Positions 1 to 7,997 of a DNA stretch of 64,000 bases are shown in pieces; within the stretch, counting starts at the first letter, position 1, and the number at the start of each line of letters is the position of its first letter. A program made the translations under genes and the position numbers. The notes below the pieces were generated by a model. It ran no database searches, was not told where the DNA came from, and saw nothing but the letters and a program-made list of their open reading frames with translations. The stretch is from Allopusillimonas ginsengisoli (GTDB lineage: Bacteria > Pseudomonadota > Gammaproteobacteria > Burkholderiales > Burkholderiaceae_B), in contig NZ_SDQE01000014.1 in assembly GCF_004153455.1 (NCBI RefSeq), positions 31,969-95,968 of the forward strand, read 5' to 3'.

Positions 1-360
1 CGCGTCCACAAAGACGGGCCACGACAACCACATGATGACCAGCGATGCAGGCAGAATGAACAGCAATATGCCGAATATTTCAACTTTTACACGTGTACGC
101 GGCGAAAAACGCTGAGACAGCACATCGACGCGCACATGCTCGTTCTTGAGTAGTGTGTAGCCCGCCGTTAAGAGAAATACGGCACCAAACAGATACCACT
201 GCAGTTCCAGCCAGGCATTGGAACTCATACTGAACAGCTTACGAATCAAGGCATTGCCGGCACTGACAATGACCGCGACAAGTATTAGCCATGTGACCGC
301 ACGCCCAATAACAATATTGACCGCGTCAATCCACCGCGACAAGACAAGCAAAGCTTTCAT
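1..360 (-). CDS. TRAP transporter small permease (DctQ-like), partial
   Basis: Reading the minus strand from the ATG at 360 gives an open frame that runs off the window edge, so the C-terminus is missing. The 120 visible residues show two hydrophobic helices (about residues 17-35 and 50-66), then a basic loop with ERVRVDVL-like sequence (NEHVRVDVLSQRFSPR) and a third helix. That layout is typical of the four-helix DctQ subunit. It lies 99 bp downstream of the substrate-binding protein on the same strand, the usual P-Q-M order; the large DctM permease should follow outside the window. In the family this subunit pairs with DctM in the inner membrane for sodium-driven uptake of carboxylates. Confidence 0.8.
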   Translation of the reverse strand, partial: MKALLVLSRWIDAVNIVIGRAVTWLILVAVIVSAGNALIRKLFSMSSNAWLELQWYLFGAVFLLTAGYTLLKNEHVRVDVLSQRFSPRTRVKVEIFGILLFILPASLVIMWLSWPVFVDA

Positions 361-459
361 GATGGAGGAACGTGCAAGAAGCAGGCCCTGCTGCGCTTAA
401 CATGCAGCAGGCGCGCCAGACAGCAAGAGCACTTGGGCAGCATCAAGGCCATATCCTGT

Positions 460-1548
460 TCACAAGCCTTGCTTGCGCGTGGCCATCAAATAACTTTCTG
501 CGGCACCGTCGTTGACACTGGCCCACAAAAGCTGATCGTCCCGGAAGGCCCGCCATGAGCTCAATACCTTGCCAAAACTTTCGTTCTTTGCACCGTAGTC
601 TTCCAGCACCTCTTTGGTCGCACGCTGCATCGCATCCATCACTTCGCGTGGCCAGGACTTGAGCTTCACACCTTCACCCACCAGCATCTTGAGTGCGCGA
701 ATGTTTTTGGCATCATATTTGGCCAACAGATCGTTAGCGGCAATAGCGCACGCTGCGCGAAGCGCCGCCTGGTAATGAGACGGCAGCTTGGCCCAACTGT
801 CGCGATTCACATTGAACGCCAGGTTCGCGCCCAACTCCATCACACCGGGGCCGTAATAGTATTTTGCCACCTTGGCAAAGCCGAGTTTTTCGTCATCGTA
901 GGGGCCGACCCACTCGACGGCATCCAGGGAGCCTTTTTCCAACGCCGGGTAAATATCGCTGCCAGCGATCTGCTGAGGAATCGCCCCCAGTTTTTCGTAC
1001 ACCATACTCAGCAAGCCTGGCGTACGAATGCGTAAACCGTTAAAGTCTTCCGGCTTGGTGATTTCCTTGCGAAACCAGCCACCCATTTGCGCACCGGTAT
1101 TACCACACGGTATGACGATGGCGTTGAATTTACTATAGAGCTCGTCCATGAGCTCTTTACCGCCGCCATAGGCAAGCCAGGCTGACTGTTGACGCGGCGT
1201 GAGGCCAAACGGCACGCCGGTGTCAAAAACAAGCGCCGGCTCTTTGCCCAGATAATAAAAACCGGCAGTATGTCCGCATTCGGTCGTGCCATTCTGCACG
1301 GCGTCCAGAACTTGTAAAGGCGGTACCAGTTCGCCCGCCGAAAAGGGGCGAATCGTAAATTTACCGTCGGTCAGCATGGACACCTGCTCTGCAATGACTT
1401 CGGCAGAACCCCAAACCGTGTCCAGTGATCGCGGGAAACTGCTGGGCATACGCCAGCTGATTGTGGGCGCATCTTGCGCGATCGCCGGGGCGGCGATCGT
1501 AGCGCCTGCCGTGCCAGCGGCAAAAGCCAAAAATTTGCGACGTTGCAT
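460..1548 (-). CDS. TRAP transporter substrate-binding protein, TakP/FcbT1 type
   Basis: A 362-residue periplasmic receptor. The N-terminus carries a twin-arginine-like signal (QRRKFLAFAAG) with an AIAQ cleavage region near residue 24. The inner sequence GLRIRTPG holds the arginine that binds the substrate carboxylate in DctP proteins, and EWVGPYDDEKLGF is characteristic of the TakP/FcbT1 group, which binds 2-oxo acids or aromatic and hydroxy acids. The neighbouring DctQ gene supports a TRAP importer, and the class II aldolase upstream (12 bp gap) suggests the ligand is fed to that enzyme. A GGAGCG-like ribosome site precedes the start. The actual ligand cannot be read from sequence. Confidence 0.88.
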   Translation of the reverse strand: MQRRKFLAFAAGTAGATIAAPAIAQDAPTISWRMPSSFPRSLDTVWGSAEVIAEQVSMLTDGKFTIRPFSAGELVPPLQVLDAVQNGTTECGHTAGFYYLGKEPALVFDTGVPFGLTPRQQSAWLAYGGGKELMDELYSKFNAIVIPCGNTGAQMGGWFRKEITKPEDFNGLRIRTPGLLSMVYEKLGAIPQQIAGSDIYPALEKGSLDAVEWVGPYDDEKLGFAKVAKYYYGPGVMELGANLAFNVNRDSWAKLPSHYQAALRAACAIAANDLLAKYDAKNIRALKMLVGEGVKLKSWPREVMDAMQRATKEVLEDYGAKNESFGKVLSSWRAFRDDQLLWASVNDGAAESYLMATRKQGL

Positions 1549-1560
1549 TGAACGCTCCTT

Positions 1561-2367
1561 TTAGTCCAGACAGTCAGGCGTTTCACGCAGCACACGGCGC
1601 GCAAAATAGGCGAATGTCAATTCCAGAATCCGCGGCTTGACCAAGAAATCGTGCGATTCACGCGCACGGTCGGCGGGCACCGGCTTGACAGGGCCAAGCG
1701 CACGAGCCTTTAGCTGCAAGGCCGCAACCTGTTCCAGCCAAAGCGCCATCACGGTGGCCTCTTCAATCGATTTCCCAACGGTCAGCAGCCCATGATTGGC
1801 CAGCAGGATCGCGCGCTTGTCGCCCAAGGCCTCTGAAATGATCTGGCCTTCGTCGTCGCCAATCGGCAAGCCAGGCCATTCCGGCAAGTAGGCACAATCC
1901 TCGAAGAAAGGCGTCGCATCCATGTGCGCCACAACCAACGGCTCGCCAACCATGGACAGCGCCGATGTGGCAGGCGGATGGGTATGCACGATGCACTGAA
2001 CATCGGGACGATGGCGGTACACCCAGATATGAAAGCGGTTCGCTGGATTCGCCAAAGACGTGCCATCGAGCGGGTTGAGATCCTCATCAATCAATATCAA
2101 TTCCCGCGCCAGTGCTTCGTCTGCGCCCGTGCCGAACGGCAAGGTCCAGAACGTGCCAGGCTGTTCGCTCCGGGCGGTGAACTGACCGGCAAGCCCGCTG
2201 TGCCAGTGTCCTTGGGCCGCCAACATGCGGCACGCCAATGTCATTTTCTGTGCGGCATTCCACTGCGCTGTCGGCGCAGCGCGTTGGTCAATTTCACGAT
2301 CGACACGCTCTCGCAAAGCGCTTTTTTCTTGAGGGGCGTATGTCTGCATTGCTTTAATTCCTGACAA
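1561..2367 (-). CDS. Class II aldolase/adducin family protein
   Basis: A 268-residue protein of the class II aldolase fold. The metal-site signature CIVHTHPPAT lies near residue 110 and LLANHGLLT near residue 185, giving the three histidines that bind the divalent metal in fuculose-phosphate-aldolase-like enzymes and in decarboxylating members. It is the first gene of the minus-strand operon with the TRAP receptor and permease, and is divergent from an XRE-cupin regulator. It probably cleaves or decarboxylates the imported hydroxy or oxo acid. Family membership is clear; the reaction is inference. A perfect 13-bp palindrome sits 12 bp before its start. Confidence 0.85.
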   Translation of the reverse strand: MSGIKAMQTYAPQEKSALRERVDREIDQRAAPTAQWNAAQKMTLACRMLAAQGHWHSGLAGQFTARSEQPGTFWTLPFGTGADEALARELILIDEDLNPLDGTSLANPANRFHIWVYRHRPDVQCIVHTHPPATSALSMVGEPLVVAHMDATPFFEDCAYLPEWPGLPIGDDEGQIISEALGDKRAILLANHGLLTVGKSIEEATVMALWLEQVAALQLKARALGPVKPVPADRARESHDFLVKPRILELTFAYFARRVLRETPDCLD

Positions 2368-2378
2368 ATATGAAACTT

Positions 2379-2391
2379 GACACCTAGTGTC
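2379..2391. promoter_or_regulatory. Palindrome in divergent promoter region
   Basis: GACAC-CTA-GTGTC is a perfect 5+3+5 inverted repeat, 12 bp upstream of the aldolase start codon, inside the 224-bp space shared with the divergent XRE-cupin gene. Its position fits an operator for the adjacent regulator, which is inference. The rest of the intergenic region shows no other clear element. Confidence 0.4.
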
Positions 2392-2597
2392 TATAGGTCA
2401 ACAGGTTGTCCAAACAATAACGCATCGAAGGTCAGGACAATATTGGGTTTATCCCTATACCCGACTGCCAATGCACGCGAGCAATGTCAGCGAACATTGC
2501 CGCTATGTTGCAAGAGGCGTGGGGCGACGCTGCGACACCCGCGATCGGCTAATCCGTTTTGACCGGGTAACATACAGTTCCGATTGTTGAATTGAAG

Positions 2598-3200
2598 ATG
2601 TCATTCATGTTGAAAAGCCCCCCCATCCATATCGGCCTTCCCGATATACGCCAGATAGGGTTCAGGATTCGCTCCGCACGTCGACGGAAAAAACTGACGC
2701 AGGCCCACGTAGCAGCCCGCGCCGGCATAGACAAAGCCCATCTGTCGCGTATCGAACGCGGGGAAAAGACCGCATCGCTCGGCACGCTACACATGTTATC
2801 CGTTGCACTGGATACCAGCCTCTCGCTTCTGTTGGGCGAAAGCAATCCAAAGGATGAAATTCGCGTTAACCGGGCAGAAGAGCGTCAACCGGCAGCAGAT
2901 ACCAAGGCGTTAGCTAATGAAGGGCATTACAAAACCCTGCTGGCCGGAGGGATGGACAGCCCGCTGTCGATGATGATGGTTCAGGTCAGCAAGCAAGGCC
3001 TCAAAGAAACCGCAGTGCATGGCGGCGAAGAAGTAATCTTCGTGCTCGAAGGCCGAGTGCGGGTTCAATTCGACCAGCATGGCGTTGTGCTTGGCAAATA
3101 CGACAGCGTGAGCTTTCCGGGCTATTTGTCCCACAGCTTATGCGCGGAAGGCACCAAGATCGCTCGCGTGTTGATCGCGATTGCGGGCGACTCGCTGTAG
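2598..3200 (+). CDS. XRE-family regulator with C-terminal cupin domain
   Basis: About 200 residues. Residues 20-75 form a helix-turn-helix (IRSARRRKKLTQAHVAARAG, then KAHLSRIERGEKTASLGTL), followed by a single cupin barrel (residues 125-195, with GEEVIFVLEGRVRVQF and SFPGYLSHSL). In this family the cupin senses a small ligand and the HTH binds DNA, often controlling a divergent catabolic operon. Here it is divergent from the aldolase/TRAP operon. The start is uncertain: a TTG at 2592, ATG at 2598 and ATG at 2607 are all in frame without a strong ribosome site; 2598 is chosen. A second XRE-cupin gene lies at 10200-10850. Confidence 0.82.
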   Translation: MSFMLKSPPIHIGLPDIRQIGFRIRSARRRKKLTQAHVAARAGIDKAHLSRIERGEKTASLGTLHMLSVALDTSLSLLLGESNPKDEIRVNRAEERQPAADTKALANEGHYKTLLAGGMDSPLSMMMVQVSKQGLKETAVHGGEEVIFVLEGRVRVQFDQHGVVLGKYDSVSFPGYLSHSLCAEGTKIARVLIAIAGDSL

Positions 3201-3234
3201 GCAAGTAAATTCCGGGGGCAGCGACCGGGGTTGC

Positions 3235-4152
3235 TCAACCGAGGAGATTCACTCCCCCTCCCTCCCGCATCATGTTGATCAATGCTCTCAGGCTCACTGG
3301 CACATGCCGATTACTGGGAAAGTAAAGATGCAGGCCTGGGATGTACGGGCACCAGTCTTCCAGCACGGCCACCAACCCACCCTCGTCCATGAGTGGGCGG
3401 GCATATGCCTCTGGAATATAGGCGATGCCCACGCCGGCCGCCGCAGCCTCAGCCATTAACTGACTGTTGTCCAGCGTTAGCACACCCGGCACATCGAGCG
3501 CCAATTCTTGTCCTCGCCTGCAGAATTCCCAGCGATAACGTTTGCCACTGGTAAGGCGTTGCCGAATGCATCGATGTCCGGCAAGCTCATCGGGCGTTTG
3601 CGGAGCCTGATGAACCGCCAGGTAGGCCGGCGATGCAACGGCCAAGAAACGCATATCGGGACCGAGCCGTACCGCCACCATATCCTTGGGCACCGCTTCG
3701 CCCAGCCTCACGCCCGCATCAAATCCCTGCTCGACGATATCCACCAGTTGCCCTTGCGCGACCAGGTCGAGTTCTACGCCGGGATAGCGCGCCAAAAACT
3801 CCGGCACTAGAGTTAAAAGCAAGCGGATGGCCGCCTCGCTGCCATTGATTTTCAACGTGCCCGTCGGTCGCCCATGTGCGCCCGCGACGTCCTCCAGAAG
3901 TTGATTCAAATCCCCCAGCAAAGGATCAAGACGGGCAAGAAACTGCTCGCCGGCTTGGGTCAGCGACACGCTGCGCGTTGTTCGGTGCAATAGGCGAGTG
4001 CAGAGCCTGTCTTCCAGACCCCGCACGGTATGGCTGAGTGACGAACGTGTTACGCCCAGCAATTCAGCGGCACGTCGGAAACTGCGGTGTTCAGCGACGG
4101 CCTTGAACGCGCGCAAATCCTTCAGTGAGGGCGGTTCTATTGGTGATTTCAT
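3235..4152 (-). CDS. LysR-family transcriptional regulator
   Basis: A 305-residue LysR protein. The winged HTH occupies residues 8-66 (LRAFKAVAEHRSFRRAAELL, then VTRSSLSHTVRGLEDRL), and the rest is the two-lobed effector domain. RLLHRTTRSVSLTQAG is the usual linker of the group that controls oxidoreductases. It is divergent from the SDR gene at 4289, and three 21-bp tandem repeats lie in the 136-bp intergenic region. The neighbouring SDR is the likely target; the effector is unknown. Confidence 0.87.
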   Translation of the reverse strand: MKSPIEPPSLKDLRAFKAVAEHRSFRRAAELLGVTRSSLSHTVRGLEDRLCTRLLHRTTRSVSLTQAGEQFLARLDPLLGDLNQLLEDVAGAHGRPTGTLKINGSEAAIRLLLTLVPEFLARYPGVELDLVAQGQLVDIVEQGFDAGVRLGEAVPKDMVAVRLGPDMRFLAVASPAYLAVHQAPQTPDELAGHRCIRQRLTSGKRYRWEFCRRGQELALDVPGVLTLDNSQLMAEAAAAGVGIAYIPEAYARPLMDEGGLVAVLEDWCPYIPGLHLYFPSNRHVPVSLRALINMMREGGGVNLLG

Positions 4153-4206
4153 TTCACCTCTTCATGCAATTTATTGGTTATTCCAATAACAATAGTAATC
4201 CCATAC

Positions 4207-4269
4207 CATTCATTCAGTCGTCCATTTCATTCATTCAGTCGTTCATTTCATTCATTCAGTCGTTCATTT
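4207..4269. repeat. Three tandem copies of a 21-bp unit
   Basis: Copies at 4207-4227, 4228-4248 and 4249-4269. Each reads CATTCATTCAGTCG followed by TTCATTT; the first copy has one difference (TCCATTT). They are head to tail with no spacer, end 19 bp before the SDR start, and occupy the divergent promoter region. Two helical turns per repeat would place successive copies on one DNA face. Confidence 0.9.
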
Positions 4270-4288
4270 TTCTCTCAGGATTTGCAAC

Positions 4289-5119
4289 ATGACCAAGACA
4301 TGGTTTATTACCGGAACCTCAACCGGCCTGGGCCGCCTCCTTACTGAGCGATTGTTGGCGCGCGGCGATCACGTGGTCGCAACGCTTCGCCGGCCCGACA
4401 TGCTGAAAGCGTTGGCGGCACAGTATGGCGATCAACTTCATGCGCTCACGCTGGACGTCACTGACACGCAAGCCACGAAAGCCGTGGTTGCGGATGCTTT
4501 CCAACGTGTCGGACATATCGACGTAGTGGTCAGCAATGCGGGATATGCACTCTTCGGCGCAGCTGAAGAAGCGAGCGACGCGCAGATCGAGCGGCAGATC
4601 GCGACGAATTTGGTCGGTTCCATTCAACTCATTCGGGCGGTCTTGCCTCACTTGCGCGCGCAAAAAGGTGGTCGCATCGTTCAGGTCTCCTCGGAGGGCG
4701 GACAGATCGCTTATCCGAACTTCAGCCTCTACCACGCCACCAAATGGGGCATCGAAGGCTTTGTCGAATCAGTGGCTCAGGAGGTTGCGCCGTTCGGCAT
4801 AGACTTTCTGATTGTCGAGCCTGGCCCGACCGGTACCAACTTCGTTGAAGGACTGGATCGCGCGCAGCCTATGGCCTGTTATGACGATACCCCGGCGGGA
4901 GAAGTACGGCGCGCTATCGCATCAGGTGCCTTTGCCATCCGGGGCGATGCCGCCAGAACAGTCGATGCCATGATTGCGGCAGCCGATGCGGCGCACCCGC
5001 CCTTGCGTCTAGCCCTGGGCAGCACGGCGTACGCGTCGATCAGCGAGGCACTGACGAATCGGAGAAACCTGCTGGAGGCGCAGAAAAAGGTGGCGTTCTC
5101 CGCCGATCGGCACGACTGA
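4289..5119 (+). CDS. Short-chain dehydrogenase/reductase (SDR)
   Basis: A 276-residue classical SDR. It has the cofactor loop TGTSTGLGRLL at residues 8-18, SNAGYALFG near residue 80, the catalytic serine in VSSEGGQ, and YHATK (Tyr and Lys) near residue 153. It should oxidise or reduce an alcohol or carbonyl with NAD(P)(H). The arginine-rich segment after the first strand (TLRRPDM) suggests NADP preference, which is inference. It stands alone downstream of the divergent LysR gene and the tandem repeat. Substrate unknown. Confidence 0.87.
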   Translation: MTKTWFITGTSTGLGRLLTERLLARGDHVVATLRRPDMLKALAAQYGDQLHALTLDVTDTQATKAVVADAFQRVGHIDVVVSNAGYALFGAAEEASDAQIERQIATNLVGSIQLIRAVLPHLRAQKGGRIVQVSSEGGQIAYPNFSLYHATKWGIEGFVESVAQEVAPFGIDFLIVEPGPTGTNFVEGLDRAQPMACYDDTPAGEVRRAIASGAFAIRGDAARTVDAMIAAADAAHPPLRLALGSTAYASISEALTNRRNLLEAQKKVAFSADRHD

Positions 5120-5225
5120 GCCGAGCAGGCTGCGATCACACTGCTTGCGTCGGGCCGGCCTTTCCCGACTGATCACTTTCAACCCAACGGGCTTTCATGC
5201 GACCGTAATCGCTGCAAGCCAGTCA

Positions 5226-5753
5226 TCATGCGCGGGGCTGCCCCAGCGTTTTCTCGACCATCTCCTCGGCCTGCGCATGGAGTGCCCAGAAGTTGGGAAC
5301 GGCCTCACCCTTGATACGCCTCTCCAGCGCAGCAAGATGCGAATGCCAGCCACCACCGAAATTGACAGCATCGTCGCGGCCGCGCAAACCTGTGTGCGTC
5401 AACACAAACCGGGTTTTGTCGCCTTCGGCGGTCAATGCAAACGTGACCTCACCGCCATCGCCGCCATCCCAGGTGATTGCAAGCAAATGCGGCGGCTCGT
5501 ACCGTGTGATGTTTTCCGCCCAGCTGTGACCGAGATAGGGACGGTATTTTTCCGGTGTGTCCACATCGTCGTCTGACAAATTGTCGTGGTCCATCGTCAG
5601 GCCGAAACGCCCGCCAACTTTCAGCTCGGAGGGTCCAGCCATGAACCACCGCGCACGCAGCTCGGGATCAACCAGATATCGCCAGACCTTTTCCAAAGGA
5701 GCGTCCAGCAAGCGCTCGAAGCGCAAAGCGTCAGGGGTAATGGAGTCTGTCAT
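5226..5753 (-). CDS. SRPBCC (AHSA1-like) domain protein
   Basis: A 175-residue START/SRPBCC protein. It opens with RFERLLDAPLEKVWRYLVDP and RARWFMAG, the helix-grip start seen in AHSA1-like proteins, and ends with a C-terminal helix (WHSHLAALERRIKGE). Such proteins hold a hydrophobic cavity, and many are encoded next to an ArsR regulator, as here (5893-6216, same strand, 139 bp upstream). No catalytic function can be assigned. Confidence 0.82.
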   Translation of the reverse strand: MTDSITPDALRFERLLDAPLEKVWRYLVDPELRARWFMAGPSELKVGGRFGLTMDHDNLSDDDVDTPEKYRPYLGHSWAENITRYEPPHLLAITWDGGDGGEVTFALTAEGDKTRFVLTHTGLRGRDDAVNFGGGWHSHLAALERRIKGEAVPNFWALHAQAEEMVEKTLGQPRA

Positions 5754-5892
5754 CTAGGCACTCCCTTCATTCGCAAGATTCAATTGCAGACCCAGCGCAG
5801 CCTGCGCGCCGCCGTCCTGAAACATGAAAAATGGCCTGGCTATCGTCATCAGATACCTTGATATGCGTTGCCGCCTGAGCTTGGCGTGGCGA

Positions 5893-6216
5893 TTATTCGG
5901 GGTCTTGCTTCAATGCAACTTCCAGCGCATCGAGGCGATCAGTCCAGAATCGCTCCCATTGCCTGAGCCAATCGCTGGCGTCCTTCAATTGGCTGGGATT
6001 GAGCCTGCACAACTGCTGCCGCCCTACCTTGCGCCGCTCAATCAGGCCCGCGCGTGCGAGCACGGCAACGTGTTTGGCGGCCCCCGCAAAGCTCATCCGA
6101 TAAGGCGCGGCGAGTTCACCGATCGACTTTTCGCCCAGCATCAGATCCGCCAGCATCGCGCGCCGGGTCGGATCAGCAAGCGCCGTGAACGTCGTATCGA
6201 GTCGTTTTTCAACCAT
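5893..6216 (-). CDS. ArsR-family winged-helix regulator
   Basis: About 107 residues from MVEKRLD. TFTALADPTRRAMLADL and EKSIGELAAPYRMSFAGAAK form the winged HTH. It lacks cysteine metal ligands, so it belongs to the non-metal ArsR group paired with SRPBCC proteins. An in-frame ATG at 6252 exists, but the segment 6224-6252 looks like a sigma70 promoter, so the start at 6216 is preferred; the transcript would then begin almost at the start codon. It probably represses itself and the SRPBCC gene downstream. Confidence 0.83.
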   Translation of the reverse strand: MVEKRLDTTFTALADPTRRAMLADLMLGEKSIGELAAPYRMSFAGAAKHVAVLARAGLIERRKVGRQQLCRLNPSQLKDASDWLRQWERFWTDRLDALEVALKQDPE

Positions 6217-6223
6217 AGGGTTT

Positions 6224-6262
6224 AGTATCTGACGTAATGGCGCCATTGTCAACCAAATGGTT
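6224..6262 (-). promoter_or_regulatory. Sigma70-like promoter and palindrome for the ArsR/SRPBCC operon
   Basis: On the minus strand, TTGACA (6252-6247) is followed after 17 bp by GATACT (6229-6224). Initiation would fall about at the ATG at 6216, giving a leaderless mRNA. Just upstream, 6251-6262 reads AACCAAATGGTT, a near-perfect palindrome overlapping the -35 box, a good place for an ArsR operator. Inferred from spacing and sequence only. Confidence 0.5.
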
Positions 6263-6429
6263 TAACTTATTCAGTCCTGCTATTTCTGGGAAAGGTCAAC
6301 GACTGCCAGACTCATCGATCCCGGTGTAGCCAAGCCTGGAACGCGGCCCATCGCGCCGTTACCGGCTTTCCCTGAGCGATGACGCACAGTACACAAGAAT
6401 GAGAGCGATGCATCCATCCGGAGGCTCTT

Positions 6430-6520
6430 TATCGAATGGTTCAACCGCGCTTAACGTACGGAGGTGCTCGACGCCCATCTGATTGCCAACCTCGAGCAGG
6501 TCGATAAGAGAAGAGATCGA
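6430..6520 (+). pseudogene. Relic of an IS3-family transposase (OrfB C-terminal piece)
   Basis: Plus-strand translation gives FIEWFNRA, a stop, then RTEVLDAHLIANLEQV. This matches the family pattern I(E)RFNR(T)YRTEVLD...SLEQV near the last catalytic glutamate of IS3-type DDE integrases. Only about 30 residues are recognisable, an in-frame TAA replaces the usual tyrosine codon, and the flanks are not alignable by eye. The remaining 6253-6527 interval shows no intact gene. Confidence 0.55.
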
Positions 6521-6521
6521 T

Positions 6522-6540
6522 CGTGCCTCAACGAGGCACG
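6522..6540. other. Perfect 8-bp hairpin over the reductase stop codon
   Basis: CGTGCCTC-AAC-GAGGCACG forms an 8-bp stem with a 3-nt loop. It overlaps the stop codon of the minus-strand reductase (6528-6530). No U-tract follows on either strand, so it is not a classical intrinsic terminator, but it could protect the 3' end of the mRNA. Confidence 0.4.
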
Positions 6541-7295
6541 CCATGGATTACAGCGCTGCCGTAAGCGACGTCGCCGTAGGCGAAAAACCGCTCGTGAGCG
6601 ATGCGTGCCCCATCCACGCCCAGCGCCGCGAGCGCCTTCGACACGGAATCCACCATTGCCGCCGGGCCTGCCACGTAGTAATCAGCGTCCAGCGCGCCGT
6701 CAAGCAGAACACCCAGAAGATTTTGACCAAACCGCCCCCGGAGCCCCCGCCAGGCCGACGCCGTCACCGTCGCCGAAGTCATTGTCACATGCAAACGCAT
6801 CTGCGGATTTCTCGAAGCGCAATCCTCGAGTTCGGTCAAAAGCGCCGCACTTTCCGGGTCACGGCAAGAATACAGCAACAAGCAGTCACGCGGGTCATGC
6901 GTGTGAGCCAAATGTTTGGCAATGGAGAAACACGGTGCAATCCCGATTCCTCCCGCGATCAACACAATAGGCCTTGCATCGCCTCTCGGTGGAGAAAAAT
7001 AGCCGAAGGGACCAGTGAAATGGAGCGTCGCACCTTCCTTCAGGCCAATAAGCTTCTGTTTGAAAGCGGAGTGCTCCCGGACGCGCGTGGCGATGCTCAG
7101 CGCCGGCTCGTGCGGCGCGCCCGCCAAAGAAAAGATATGGCGCAACGGGGGCGATGACGCATGATCCGTTGGCAAGAGCAGACTGATAGTCTGACCCGGC
7201 ATGAATGAGAATGCATCAGGCCGTTCGAAATGCACTCGAACGGCGTCCAGCGCCAGCCACTCCACCTCCAATAATCGGCTAGTCCAGTCCAGCAT
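6528..7295 (-). CDS. Ferredoxin-NADP reductase-like flavoprotein
   Basis: A 255-residue protein of the ferredoxin-reductase fold. An FAD-binding barrel comes first (FSFMPGQTISLLLP; RHIFSLAGAP standing for the RxYS motif), then the NAD(P) domain starting at PIVLIAGGIGIAPCFSI near residue 128 and ending with the C-terminal YYVAGPAAMV. The usual RxYS is RHIFS, so the FMN/FAD contact is slightly altered. No 2Fe-2S ferredoxin domain is present, so it would need a separate electron carrier or partner oxygenase, none of which is adjacent. The gene is monocistronic or first before the IS3 relic. Confidence 0.78.
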   Translation of the reverse strand: MLDWTSRLLEVEWLALDAVRVHFERPDAFSFMPGQTISLLLPTDHASSPPLRHIFSLAGAPHEPALSIATRVREHSAFKQKLIGLKEGATLHFTGPFGYFSPPRGDARPIVLIAGGIGIAPCFSIAKHLAHTHDPRDCLLLYSCRDPESAALLTELEDCASRNPQMRLHVTMTSATVTASAWRGLRGRFGQNLLGVLLDGALDADYYVAGPAAMVDSVSKALAALGVDGARIAHERFFAYGDVAYGSAVIHGVPR

Positions 7296-7398
7296 GGTTC
7301 GACACTCAATAATGCAGGAGCACTTAATACATTCAAGGCCGCCCGCCAGCCGTCATTATTCGGACAACCATCCGGGCGACGCTGCGCGGCAACAGAAC

Positions 7399-7860
7399 TC
7401 AGCCCGGCTCGAAGGTCTTAGGCTTATGCTGGGTACGGATCTGCTTTTTGTTTTCCACACCATAGCCGGCGCTGTTCTTGAAGATATTTGGCTTCCGGTA
7501 GATTGCCAATATGGTGCAACCCTCTTCACTATGGGTTTCGTGAAGCGAGCCAGGAATGCGATAGACATATTCTCCAGCGCGGCAAATACCGTCGTGATCC
7601 GAGAAGGAGCCCGAAATCACATAGCTTTGTTCTATTTCCGGATGCTTATGGAATGGCAATGTCGTTCCGGGCGCCCAACGCAGCAGGCACGTCAATTCGC
7701 CCGCCTCCTTGTTTTCATACAAGACCTTGATTTCAATACCCTCGAACTGAGACTGCTTCCATTCCATGTCCTGCGGCTTGACATACACCGATCCGTTTTT
7801 CGTGGGCTCCAGATTTCCCACCAATCTTTCTGAAAAATGATTTTCCACTTCGGGCATCAT
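7399..7860 (-). CDS. Cupin-domain protein (ChrR/dioxygenase-like)
   Basis: About 153 residues from the second ATG of the region; AAAGGAG immediately precedes the ATG at 7860, which decides the start over the upstream one at 7887. The cupin motifs are LPFHKHPEIEQSYVISGSF (two His and a Glu) and GEYVYRIPGSLHETHSEEG (last His), so a metal site is intact. Sequence style resembles ChrR-type cupins and 2,4'-dihydroxyacetophenone dioxygenase relatives. Substrate unknown. It lies between the flavoprotein and the DJ-1 gene, all on the minus strand with loose spacing. Confidence 0.75.
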   Translation of the reverse strand: MMPEVENHFSERLVGNLEPTKNGSVYVKPQDMEWKQSQFEGIEIKVLYENKEAGELTCLLRWAPGTTLPFHKHPEIEQSYVISGSFSDHDGICRAGEYVYRIPGSLHETHSEEGCTILAIYRKPNIFKNSAGYGVENKKQIRTQHKPKTFEPG

Positions 7861-7997
7861 CAACTCCTTTAGATTATTTTGCAGCAACTATTCAAACCGT
7901 TAGAACGACCCGTCCAAGGATGGCCATCTATATTCCACTATACCGGCTGCATTGCCCAATAGACAATATAAATTCATTAAAGGTTTTCCCTAGGACG

